From Streptomyces roseolus (GTDB taxonomy: Bacteria; Actinomycetota; Actinomycetes; Streptomycetales; Streptomycetaceae): a stretch of 64,000 nt of DNA. The translations under genes were made by a program, and so were the position numbers. The notes under the pieces are model-generated. The model had not been told where the DNA came from. It made no database searches and saw nothing but the letters and a program-made list of their open reading frames with translations. The stretch spans positions 81,157 through 145,156 of the forward strand of contig NZ_BMTV01000024.1 of the NCBI RefSeq assembly GCF_014649855.1. The letters run 5' to 3'. Each line of letters starts with the position of its first letter. Position 1 is the first letter of the stretch. Shown in pieces: positions 25,638 through 33,424 of the stretch.

Positions 25638-26416
25638 CAGACGTCGCCTTCCCGGCGTACGGTACGGCGCTCGACGCGCCGCTCGGCGGCCGGGTCGCCG
25701 GGCGTGACCCGGACCACCCGCTGGACGAAGACGCCGGGGAGGTGGACCTCGTCGGGGTCGAGCTCACCCGGTTCGACGAGGTGGTCGACCTCGGCGACGG
25801 TGACCCGTCCGGCCATGGCGGCCAGCGGGTTGAAGTTGCGGGCCGAGGAACGGAAGACCAGATTGCCGTGCCGGTCCCCGATCGTCGCCCGTACCAGCGC
25901 GAAGTCCGTCGTGATCCCCTCCTCCAGGAGGTACGGACGCCCGCCGAACTCCCGCGTCTCCTTGGCCGGCGACGCGACCGCGACCGCGCCGCCCCCGGCC
26001 GCGTACCTCCACGGCAACCCGCCCTCGCCGACCTGCGTCCCCGTCCCCGCGGGGGTGTAGAAGGCCGGGATGCCCGCGCCGCCCGCCCGCAGCCGCTCCG
26101 CGAGCGTGCCCTGGGGGACGAGCTCGACCTCCAGCTCCCCGTTCAGGTACCGGCGGGCGAACTCCTTGTTCTCGCCGACGTACGAGCTCGTCATCCGGGC
26201 GATCTGGCCTGCGGCCAGCAGCAGGCCGAGGCCCCAGTCGTCCACACCGCAGTTGTTCGACACGACGCGGAGGCCCTCCGTGCCGCGCTGCCACAGCGCG
26301 TCGATGAGCGTGCCCGGTATCCCGCAGAGCCCGAATCCGCCCACGGCGAGCGATGCTCCGGCGGGGATGTCGGCCACCGCCTCCGCCGCGCTCGCGACCG
26401 TCTTGTCCAGACCCAT
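25637..26416 (-). CDS. scoA: 3-oxoacid CoA-transferase subunit A
   Basis: 259 residues. LAVGGFGLCGIPGTLIDALW is the CoA-transferase family I signature. VSNNCGVDDWGLGLLL, SSYVGENKEFARRYLNGELEVELVPQGTLAERLRAGGAGIPAFYTPAG and ARNFNPLAAMAGRVTVAEV follow as in ScoA/PcaI proteins. ATG 26416 has AAGGGA 9 bases upstream. First gene of a two-gene operon transcribed away from the secreted hydrolase. An earlier in-frame start would add an unrelated Arg/Pro-rich region and is rejected. Confidence 0.9.
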   Translation of the reverse strand: MGLDKTVASAAEAVADIPAGASLAVGGFGLCGIPGTLIDALWQRGTEGLRVVSNNCGVDDWGLGLLLAAGQIARMTSSYVGENKEFARRYLNGELEVELVPQGTLAERLRAGGAGIPAFYTPAGTGTQVGEGGLPWRYAAGGGAVAVASPAKETREFGGRPYLLEEGITTDFALVRATIGDRHGNLVFRSSARNFNPLAAMAGRVTVAEVDHLVEPGELDPDEVHLPGVFVQRVVRVTPGDPAAERRVERRTVRREGDV

Positions 26417-26769
26417 GAGGACGGATCCCTTCCCTCGGGCAGCCGGACGACCTCGCAGGTCGGAACCGGTGCCGGTACCAGCGACAGGCACCGACCCTAG
26501 GGAGCGGGCGTCGGCGGCGACCATGGCTGTCGTGCACACACCTCCCCCCTCCCTCATGTCGCCCACCGCTGCCTCCGTACGCCGGGCCCGTGCCGCGTCG
26601 CCGGGGCGGGAGGGTGGTGCCGGCGCCCACCGCACGGCCCGGGACGGTGGGCCGCGCAGCCATGTCGGGCGGCCGGAGGGCGACATAGCCTCCCGCGAGT
26701 CCGCCACGGACCGGTCCCTCGCCCGGCGGGCCCCGCCGGTCCCGTCCCCGACCCCGGAGGTACGCACCC
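26417..26769. promoter_or_regulatory. Divergent intergenic region of the 3-hydroxybutyrate locus
   Basis: 353 bases between scoA (left) and the secreted hydrolase (right) must hold both promoters. I see no clear -10/-35 pair. GTGCCGGTACC near 26468 and GGCACCGACC near 26489 form only a loose inverted repeat. No gene is supported here. Confidence 0.35.
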
Positions 26770-28230
26770 ATGCGTCGTCGCCCCACCTTCCGCTCCTCAC
26801 CACGCCCCCGGCGGCGCGGCGTACAAACGGCCCTCGCCGTGGCCGCCCTCGCCCTCACCGCCGTCCCCGCCGCCCAGGCCGCCCCGGCCCCCGCCGCCAC
26901 CGGAGCCCACTGCGCCCGCCAGGCGCAGCTCCGCGTCCCCGGCGCGGAGCACCAGCGGTCCGCCTGCCTCGACGAGCTGACGACGGCCGGCACCGTCGCC
27001 TCGGGCCACACCGACCCGGCCGACTGGGCGGGGCTCACCCCGAAGGACCTCGCCGTCCCCAGCGGGGTGCCCGGCATCCAGATCGACGGCTACTTCCCCG
27101 ACACCTCCGCCACCAACACCAACCACGGCTGGCAGCACGACGCCCAGTTCGTCATCCGGCTGCCCGACCGCTGGAACGGCGGCCTCGTCGTCGCCGGCAC
27201 GCCCGGCAACCGCGAGCAGTACGCCAACGACCGGGCCATCGCCGACGGCGTGCTGGCCCGGGGGTACGCGTACGCCGCCACCGACAAGGGCAACACGGGC
27301 CTCGCCTTCCACCGCGACGGAAAGGCCCCCGGCGACGCGATCGCCGAATGGAACGACCGCGTCACCCAGCTCACCCGTGCGGCGCGAGCGGTGGTGGCGC
27401 AGCGCTACCACCGGCCTCCCGCCCGCACCCTGGCGACCGGCATGTCCAACGGCGGCTACCTCGTCCGCTGGCAGCTGGAGAACCATCCCGAGCTCTATGA
27501 CGGCGGCGTCGACTGGGAGGGCATCCTCTGGCGGAGCGACGGCCCCAACCTCCTCGACTTCCTGCCGAAGGCGATGCGCGCCTATCCCGTGTACGCCGCG
27601 GGCGGCGCGGGCGCGGAGGAGGCGCGGCGGGAGCTGCACGCCGCCGGTTTCCCGGCCGGCTCGGAGTTCCTGTGGCCGTACCACCACAAGGTCTACTGGG
27701 ACCTGACCCAGCGCGTCTACCGCGAGGAGCTGGACCCCGGTTTCGACGGCCCCGTCGAGGCGGGCACGCCGTACTGCCTGCCCGGCACGCCCGCCTGCGA
27801 CGCCGACTACGACTACGCGGCCCGGCCCGCCGAAGTGCGGCAGGCCGTGCGGAAGATCGCCCTCACCGGGCGGATCGGAAAGCCGCTGATCACCCTGCAC
27901 GGCACCCTGGACGCCCTCCTGCCGATCGGCCGGGACTCCGACGTGTACGCCCGCATGGTGCGCGAGGCCGGGCGGGGCGCGCTGCACCGCTACTACCGCA
28001 TCGAGGGCGGCACCCACACCGACTCGCTCGTCGACGTCTTCCCGGACGGCGGCCTCCGGCCGCTCGCGCCCTGCCACCGCACGGCCTTCACGGCCCTGGA
28101 GGGCTGGCTCGCCGGCGGAACCCGCCCGCCCGCCTCGCGCACCGTCGCGCGGCCCGCCGGCCAGGACGCGGTGACCCTGGCGAACGAGTGCCCGCTCGAC
28201 CCCGCGAAGGCCGTCCACGTGCCCTCCTGA
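26770..28230 (+). CDS. Secreted alpha/beta hydrolase (tannase / 3-hydroxybutyrate-oligomer-hydrolase-like)
   Basis: 486 residues. The signal peptide (Arg-rich start, then TALAVAALALTAVPAAQA) is followed by a large hydrolase: GMSNGGYLVRWQLENHPELYDG holds the nucleophile Ser in GxSxG, ITLHGTLDALLPIGRD the likely Asp and EGGTHTDSLVD the likely His. The order resembles the tannase/feruloyl esterase and 3-hydroxybutyrate oligomer hydrolase group. Divergent CoA-transferase genes and the dehydrogenase just downstream favour 3-hydroxybutyrate esters as substrate; an aromatic ester cannot be excluded. It acts outside the cell. GGAGG lies 13 bases before the ATG. Confidence 0.8.
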   Translation: MRRRPTFRSSPRPRRRGVQTALAVAALALTAVPAAQAAPAPAATGAHCARQAQLRVPGAEHQRSACLDELTTAGTVASGHTDPADWAGLTPKDLAVPSGVPGIQIDGYFPDTSATNTNHGWQHDAQFVIRLPDRWNGGLVVAGTPGNREQYANDRAIADGVLARGYAYAATDKGNTGLAFHRDGKAPGDAIAEWNDRVTQLTRAARAVVAQRYHRPPARTLATGMSNGGYLVRWQLENHPELYDGGVDWEGILWRSDGPNLLDFLPKAMRAYPVYAAGGAGAEEARRELHAAGFPAGSEFLWPYHHKVYWDLTQRVYREELDPGFDGPVEAGTPYCLPGTPACDADYDYAARPAEVRQAVRKIALTGRIGKPLITLHGTLDALLPIGRDSDVYARMVREAGRGALHRYYRIEGGTHTDSLVDVFPDGGLRPLAPCHRTAFTALEGWLAGGTRPPASRTVARPAGQDAVTLANECPLDPAKAVHVPS

Positions 28231-28332
28231 GCCGTGCGGCCTCCGCGCGGGAGCGATTGCATGGGGAATCGCACCATGGAACCGCCCGGCACTGTGGATG
28301 GCTCGCACATGGGCCGACGGGAGAGCCCTCCC

Positions 28333-28338
28333 TACTGT
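28333..28338 (+). promoter_or_regulatory. -10 element TACTGT; probable leaderless mRNA
   Basis: TACTGT lies 8 bases before the ATG of the 3-hydroxybutyrate dehydrogenase, and no ribosome-binding site precedes that ATG, so the mRNA probably starts at the A of the start codon. No -35 is visible. Confidence 0.4.
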
Positions 28339-28345
28339 TCGGGCC

Positions 28346-29140
28346 ATGACGAACACATTTCCCACCCCGGACCGGCTGCCGTCACCCGGCGGCGCGCTCG
28401 ACCTGAGCGGGCGCACCGCGCTGGTGACCGGCGGCGGCAGCGGCATCGGCCGGGCCTGCGCCCTCGCCCTGGCGCAGGCGGGGGCCTTCGTCCACGTGGT
28501 CGACCGGGACGCCGACTCGGCGAAGGCCGTCGCCGAGCTCACCGGCGGCCGGGCGCACGTCGCCGATCTCGCCGACGCGAGCGCCGTCGACCTGCTGCCC
28601 GCCGACGCCGACATCCTCGTCAACAACGCGGGCCTCCAGCACGTCGCCCCGCTCACGGAGTTCCCGCCGGACCGGTTCGAACTGATCCAGAAGGTGATGG
28701 TCACCGCCCCGTTCCTGCTGATGCGCAGGACGCTGCCGCACATGTACGGCGGCGGCTGGGGCCGGATCGTCAACGTCTCCAGCGTCCACGGGCTCCGCGC
28801 CAGCGCCTACAAGGCCGCCTACGTCGCCGCCAAGCACGCCCTGGAGGGCCTCAGCAAGGTCGCCGCCATCGAGGGCGCCCCGCACGGGGTCACCAGCAAC
28901 TGCGTGAACCCCGGTTACGTCCGCACCCCGCTGGTCGAGGGCCAGGTCCGCGACCAGGCCGCCGCGCACGGCATCAGCGAGGGCGACGTGCTGGCCGACG
29001 TGATGCTGGCCCGCTCGCCCGTGAAGCGCCTCCTGGAGACGGAGGAGGTCGCCGCCGCGGTCCTGTGGCTCTGCGGCCCCCACTCCGGCTACCTCACCGG
29101 CACCTCCCTGCCGCTCGACGGCGGCTGGACGGCCGGCTGA
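28346..29140 (+). CDS. 3-hydroxybutyrate dehydrogenase (SDR family)
   Basis: 264 residues. Short-chain dehydrogenase that oxidises (R)-3-hydroxybutyrate to acetoacetate with NAD+. TGGGSGIGRA (about 28-37) binds the dinucleotide, NNAG is present, NVSSVHGLRASAYKAAYVAAKH holds the catalytic Ser, Tyr and Lys, and NCVNPGYVRTPLVEGQVRDQAAAHGI is characteristic of 3-hydroxybutyrate dehydrogenases. Start 28346 is chosen over an upstream in-frame start because the family begins near here and TACTGT fits a leaderless promoter. Product acetoacetate would be activated by ScoAB in the same locus. Confidence 0.87.
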   Translation: MTNTFPTPDRLPSPGGALDLSGRTALVTGGGSGIGRACALALAQAGAFVHVVDRDADSAKAVAELTGGRAHVADLADASAVDLLPADADILVNNAGLQHVAPLTEFPPDRFELIQKVMVTAPFLLMRRTLPHMYGGGWGRIVNVSSVHGLRASAYKAAYVAAKHALEGLSKVAAIEGAPHGVTSNCVNPGYVRTPLVEGQVRDQAAAHGISEGDVLADVMLARSPVKRLLETEEVAAAVLWLCGPHSGYLTGTSLPLDGGWTAG

Positions 29141-29507
29141 CCCCGACGCTCCGCCCCTTCCCGCGGGGCCTCCCCGCCCACGTCCGCTCCGCGGAGGGGA
29201 CGGTCGAGGTGTCGCCGTCGACCGGGACGGAAAGGCCGCCGGGCCCGGGGCGTTCCGGTGTCGGCGGTAGCCATGGGTGTGCGGATCCTCGATCCCCCGG
29301 TCATGTACCCGTGCACCCGGTGGGGGCCCGCGTCCGGGTGGGGGCCGAGGGCGTCGTGGCCCTGGCCGCGGCCGTCGACGACGAGGTGGGCGTAGCCGGC
29401 GGAGGCGTACAGGAGGTGGTCGGTCACCAGCCCCCGCCCGCCGCTGTGTCGAGGTACGTGATCACCGTCGGCAGGGGTTCCTCGGCCTGCGACGGGACAA
29501 GCACCCC
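29141..29507. other. Gap after 3-hydroxybutyrate dehydrogenase
   Basis: About 370 bases without a supported gene. It leads directly into the transposase remnant, and part of it may be decayed insertion-sequence DNA. Confidence 0.35.
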
Positions 29508-29618
29508 GACACCGCGGAACGGTGCTTCACCCGGTTGAAGCAGTGGCGGGGCATCGCCACCCGCTACGACAAGACCGCCGAGTCCTACGAGGCAGCCGTC
29601 GCCCTCGCGCACTCCTGA
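29508..29618 (+). pseudogene. IS5-type transposase, C-terminal remnant
   Basis: The frame reads DTAERCFTRLKQWRGIATRY then DKTAESYEAAVALAHS and a stop. It matches the Glu-containing C-terminus (xxERCFNRLKQWRGIAxRYDKTAxSYxAAxxLA) of IS5-family transposases. Everything upstream of about 29480 is missing. The sequence just after (GTGACATCTGACGTC) may be an old element end. Confidence 0.75.
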
Positions 29619-29645
29619 TGTGAGCGTGACATCTGACGTCAGGAT

Positions 29646-30287
29646 CTAGCACTCGTTCAGGCCGGTGGCGGGGATCGGGTCCGTACTCACCACCCTCGCC
29701 GGAACATTGCCCCAGGGTTCGTCCTTCGTCTTGAATTCCACCCAGTACCAGATCTCACCGCCCTTCCCCCTCCCCCAGCACACGAAAAGGCTCTCGGGGC
29801 CGAGTGGCCAGGCGGGGCGGGACGCGCGGTCGCGTTGGCTGTACGTCGTGATCCCCGCCGTATTCGTGCAGGAGAGGTCGTCCGAGCGGATCTCGCACTC
29901 GGGAGACCGGGCGGACGGGACGGCACCCGACGCGTCCGGCCTGCCGTCGGTCATGTCGCGCGCGGAAGGCGTGACGGCGGGATCGGTCTTCGGCGACGTC
30001 CCGGTGCCGGCCTGGTTGCCCTTGCCGCCCCACGCGGAGGTGGCGGCGTTGACGACGCTGAACGCCCCGCCGATGGAGGTCGTGAGCACAGCGGTGACGA
30101 GCGCGACCTTGCCGGCCTCGCTCAGACCGCCGAACCACCTCCGTGCCCTGCCCGTGCGCGGTCGCCGTGAAGGCGCGGGCTCCGGCCCGGGAACCGGGTC
30201 GGGGACCGGGTCGGAGCCGCTGCTCGTAGAGGGCGGTGCCGAGGGCAACGTAGCCTCCTGGGCCGCTCGTTGACTGCTGGAATCCAA
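29646..30287 (-). CDS. Hypothetical single-pass membrane protein
   Basis: 213 residues from TTG 30287; no in-frame ATG gives a plausible shorter form. Order: Ser/Pro-rich cytoplasmic tail (PDPVPDPVPGPEPAPSRRPR), one membrane helix (KVALVTAVLTTSIGGAFSVVNAA), Gly/Thr/Pro linker, then an extracellular domain with three Cys (CEIRSDDLSC ... FVCWGRG) and a final Cys. I do not recognise the extracellular domain; the paired Cys suggest disulfides. It lies between a transposase remnant and an oxidoreductase pseudogene, so its own status is uncertain, though the frame is intact. Confidence 0.55.
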   Translation of the reverse strand: MDSSSQRAAQEATLPSAPPSTSSGSDPVPDPVPGPEPAPSRRPRTGRARRWFGGLSEAGKVALVTAVLTTSIGGAFSVVNAATSAWGGKGNQAGTGTSPKTDPAVTPSARDMTDGRPDASGAVPSARSPECEIRSDDLSCTNTAGITTYSQRDRASRPAWPLGPESLFVCWGRGKGGEIWYWVEFKTKDEPWGNVPARVVSTDPIPATGLNEC

Positions 30288-30388
30288 GACGGTAGAGGAT
30301 CGGGGCGACCGAGAGCCACAAGGCGAGGCTGGATCGTGGGGCGCCTGCCGACATCGACCGGAACCTGTCGTCGCCTGTCACACCCGTG

Positions 30389-31050
30389 CCGGGAACGAGG
30401 CGAGGAGGTGGGCCCGTCCGTCGGGGGCCGCCTCCGGACCGGCCGAGTGCCGGATCGCCCTCCTCGGGCCCGCCGCGTGCCGGTGGACGTGGACGGCCGG
30501 GGAATCTATCGGCACCAGCCGTCGACGCCCTGTGCCGTACGGCCGTTTCCGCCCCCGCGACGACTCGTGGGCGCGGTGGTCGACGACCTCGTCCGCGCCG
30601 AGCTCCTCGACCAGACCGGCCGTGGCGGCGCTCGCGGTGGTGGCCACGTGCGCGCCCCGTGCCTTGGCCGGCTGGACGGCGACGGAGCCGAGACCGCCGG
30701 CACCCGCGTGGACGAGCACCTTCTGACCCGGCCGCACACGTGCCCGCTCGACCAGCGCCTGCACGCGGTCAGGGCGGCCCGGGAGGGCGGGGTGGCCTCG
30801 GGCATCGTGAGGGCGGCCGGTTTGAGGGCCAGGTCGTCCTGGTGGACGGCGTGACGCTCGGCGAAGGTGCCGATGCGGCCCTTCTCGGGCCGGCCGTGGA
30901 CCCCGTCGCCCACCGCGAAGCGGGTGACGGCCGGGCCGACCCGGACGACCTTCCCCGCGAGGTCGTTGCCCAGCACGAACGGGGGACGGCGGGGCAGGAA
31001 CGCCTTGAAGGCCGCGTCGCGGAGCCTGACGTCCAGCGGGGAACGGGGAC
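30389..31050 (-). pseudogene. Quinone oxidoreductase (MDR family), frameshifted
   Basis: On the minus strand three frames each carry part of one zinc-type or quinone oxidoreductase. First comes DVRLRDAAFKAFLPRRPPFV with LGNDLAGKVVRVGPAVTRFA and RPEKGRIGTFAERHAVHQDD; then, in another frame, RVRPGQKVLVHAGAGGLGSV and ARGAHVATTASAATAGLVEE with LGADEVVDH. The order matches MDR proteins (NADPH loop AGAGGLGSV), but at least two frameshifts and a missing N-terminus make it non-functional. Confidence 0.75.
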
Positions 31051-31165
31051 CAGCCAGTGGACCGCCCGCTTCGAGACCACACGGCGGCTGAACCGTGCGC
31101 GTTCCAACCGGCGGCTCCGGTCCTCCCGCGAAGCGCGGGGTTCACCCACCGGGGCACGGGCACAC

Positions 31166-31214
31166 CGTCACCCGTCACCCGTCACCCGTCACCCGTCACC
31201 CGTCACCCGTCACC
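31166..31214. repeat. CGTCACC heptanucleotide tandem repeat
   Basis: Seven perfect copies of the 7-base unit CGTCACC. It lies about 390 bases upstream of the ABC exporter gene, after the oxidoreductase pseudogene. A second heptanucleotide array lies at 35217-35251. Confidence 0.9.
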
Positions 31215-31604
31215 CGTCCCGCGCCCCGGCCGACCGCTGACCCCACTCGGAGGGGCATGGGCAAAAGGAACTTCCGTGCCCAACCGGAGCGGAACGACAC
31301 CGCGCCCTGTGCCTGCCCGGCACCCCGGACCGGGGCGAACCCGCAAGGGACATCAGTGGTTTAGCCAGGGTTTCGCAAATCTTCCGAGCGGCACCGTCAA
31401 CGCTGGAATCGAAGGGACCGCGCGCCGCATGCTTCTACGAGAGCACGCCGCCGTCCTCACCCCAGGGAGACCCCGACCGCCCTGCGGCCGCGGAACCGGG
31501 CGGCCCTCGTACGCGGCGGGCTCCGCCCCGGTCCACGCGCCGCCACCGGACGCGCGCCACGGGGAGAGGCGCGGCCGGCCACGACGAAGGAAGCCGCAGA
31601 AGCC
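31215..31604. other. Region upstream of the ABC exporter
   Basis: 390 bases without a gene; it should contain the exporter's promoter. The stretch near 31365-31385 is less GC-rich (TTCGCAAATCTTCC) but no confident -10/-35 pair is seen. Confidence 0.35.
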
Positions 31605-33365
31605 ATGAATCACAGCCCGCTCGACCACCGTTACCGGGGCGAACACCCGATCCGCACCGCCCACTACCTCTTCCGCCCCGACCGGGCACGGCTCGCCGGG
31701 GCCGTCGCGGTCTTCTTCGCCAAGCACGCGCCCGTCTGGCTGCTCCCCCCGGTGACGGCGAACGTCATCGACGTCGTCGTCGAGCACCGGCCGATCGCCG
31801 AACTGTGGTGGAACTGCGCCGTGATGCTCACGGTCCTCCTCCTGAACCCGCCCCTGCACCTGCTGTACGTCCGCTGGACGCACGGGGCGATCCGCCGGCT
31901 GGGCCGCGACCTGAGGTCCGCCCTCGTGACCCGGATGCAGCAGCTCTCCATCGGCTTCCACAGCCGCACCAGCTCGTCCGTGCTGCACGCCAAGGTGGTC
32001 CGGGACGTCGAGACGCTGGAGACGGGACTCCAGCAGACGGCGGACAACGGCCTCACCGCCGTCGCGACCCTGGCGGGCGGCCTCGCCGTCATCGCCGTCG
32101 TCACCCCGGTCTTCCTGCCGGTCTTCCTCGTCCTCGTCCCCGTCGCCGTCCTGCTGATCGGCGCCCTGCGGGCGAGGCTGGGGGAGGGGAACACCTCGTA
32201 CCGCCGCTCGGTCGAGCGCATGTCCGCCTCCGTCAGCGACATGACCACCCTCATCCCCATCACCCGCGCCCACGCCCTGGAGCGCACGGCCCTGGGCCGC
32301 GTCGGACGCGAGCTCGACGAGGTGCAGCGGGAGGGGACCCGGCTCGACCTGCTCAACGCCCGCTTCGGCTCCCTGTCCTGGGTCGCCTTCAACGGACTCG
32401 GCACGGCCTGCCTCGCGGGCGCGGCGCTCGTCGCCTACTACGGGTGGACGTCGGTGACCCCGGGCGAGGTCGTCATGCTCAGCGCCTACTTCTCCACCCT
32501 CACCGGCGCCGTCACGAGCCTGCTCGCGCTGGCCCCCGTCGTGGGCAAGGGGGTGGAGTCCCTCAAGTCCGTCGGCGAGGTCCTCCAGGCGCCCGACCTG
32601 GAGGTCAACGACGGCAAGCGGCGGGTGGAGTCGGTCGCCGGGACGTTCCGGTTCGAGGGCGCCGGCCTCAGGCACGCCGACGGCGACGGGCCCGCCCTGA
32701 GCGAGGTGGACCTCGACGTACCGGTCGGCACCACCCTCGCGATCGTCGGCGGCTCCGGCGCCGGGAAGTCCACCCTGCTCAACCTGGTGCTCGGCTTCCA
32801 CCGCCCCACCGAGGGCCGGGTCCTCCTCGACGGCCAGGACATGGCCGGGCTCGACCTGCGGAGCTTCCGCAGGTTCGTCTCCGTCGTCCCCCAGGAGTCC
32901 GTCCTCTTCGAGGGGAGCATCCGGGAGAACATCACGTACGGGATGGAGCGCGTCGACGAGGAGACGCTTCGGCGCGCCCTGCGCGACGCCAACGCCGCCG
33001 AGTTCGTCGACGCGCTGCCGGACGGCCTCGACACCGTGGTCGGCGAGCGCGGCACCCGGCTCTCGGGCGGCCAGCGCCAGCGGCTCGCCATCGCCCGTGC
33101 CCTCATCCGCGACCCCCGCGTCCTGGTGCTCGACGAGGCCACGTCCGCGCTCGACGCCCGCTCCGAGGCGCAGGTCCAGGAGGCGCTCGCGCGTCTCGTC
33201 GCCGGCCGTACGGTCTTCGTCGTGGCACACCGCCTCTCCACCATCAGACGGGCCGACCGGATCGTGGTGCTGGAACGGGGGCGGGTGGTGGAGTCCGGAA
33301 GCCATCGGGAACTGCTCGCCCGTGACTCGGCCTACGCGCGCCTGCAGGCGACCCAACTGGCCTGA
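31605..33365 (+). CDS. ABC exporter, fused membrane and ATPase domains
   Basis: 586 residues. Residues 1-320 form a six-helix ABC membrane domain (e.g. GAVAVFFAKHAPVWLLPPVTA; AVATLAGGLAVIAVVTPVFLPVF). The ATPase has Walker A GGSGAGKST, Q-loop VVPQES, signature LSGGQRQR, Walker B VLVLDEATSAL and H-loop VAHRLS. All catalytic residues are present, so the half-transporter should be active as a homodimer. The class includes lipid, peptide and drug exporters; the substrate is unknown and no biosynthetic genes adjoin. The start codon follows GAAGGAAGCCGCAGAAGCC, with a weak site. It shares a strong bidirectional terminator with the glucanase gene. Confidence 0.9.
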   Translation: MNHSPLDHRYRGEHPIRTAHYLFRPDRARLAGAVAVFFAKHAPVWLLPPVTANVIDVVVEHRPIAELWWNCAVMLTVLLLNPPLHLLYVRWTHGAIRRLGRDLRSALVTRMQQLSIGFHSRTSSSVLHAKVVRDVETLETGLQQTADNGLTAVATLAGGLAVIAVVTPVFLPVFLVLVPVAVLLIGALRARLGEGNTSYRRSVERMSASVSDMTTLIPITRAHALERTALGRVGRELDEVQREGTRLDLLNARFGSLSWVAFNGLGTACLAGAALVAYYGWTSVTPGEVVMLSAYFSTLTGAVTSLLALAPVVGKGVESLKSVGEVLQAPDLEVNDGKRRVESVAGTFRFEGAGLRHADGDGPALSEVDLDVPVGTTLAIVGGSGAGKSTLLNLVLGFHRPTEGRVLLDGQDMAGLDLRSFRRFVSVVPQESVLFEGSIRENITYGMERVDEETLRRALRDANAAEFVDALPDGLDTVVGERGTRLSGGQRQRLAIARALIRDPRVLVLDEATSALDARSEAQVQEALARLVAGRTVFVVAHRLSTIRRADRIVVLERGRVVESGSHRELLARDSAYARLQATQLA

Positions 33366-33380
33366 TCCGGGAGGTGACGC

Positions 33381-33418
33381 GGGGTGCCCTCCCGTCGGTC
33401 AGGACGGGAGGGCACCCC
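33381..33418. terminator. Bidirectional terminator, ABC exporter / glucanase
   Basis: A perfect 16-base stem (GGGGTGCCCTCCCGTC and its complement) with loop GGTCAG in the 59 bases between convergent stop codons. It is symmetric, so it can serve both genes. Confidence 0.88.
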
Positions 33419-33424
33419 GGTTGC

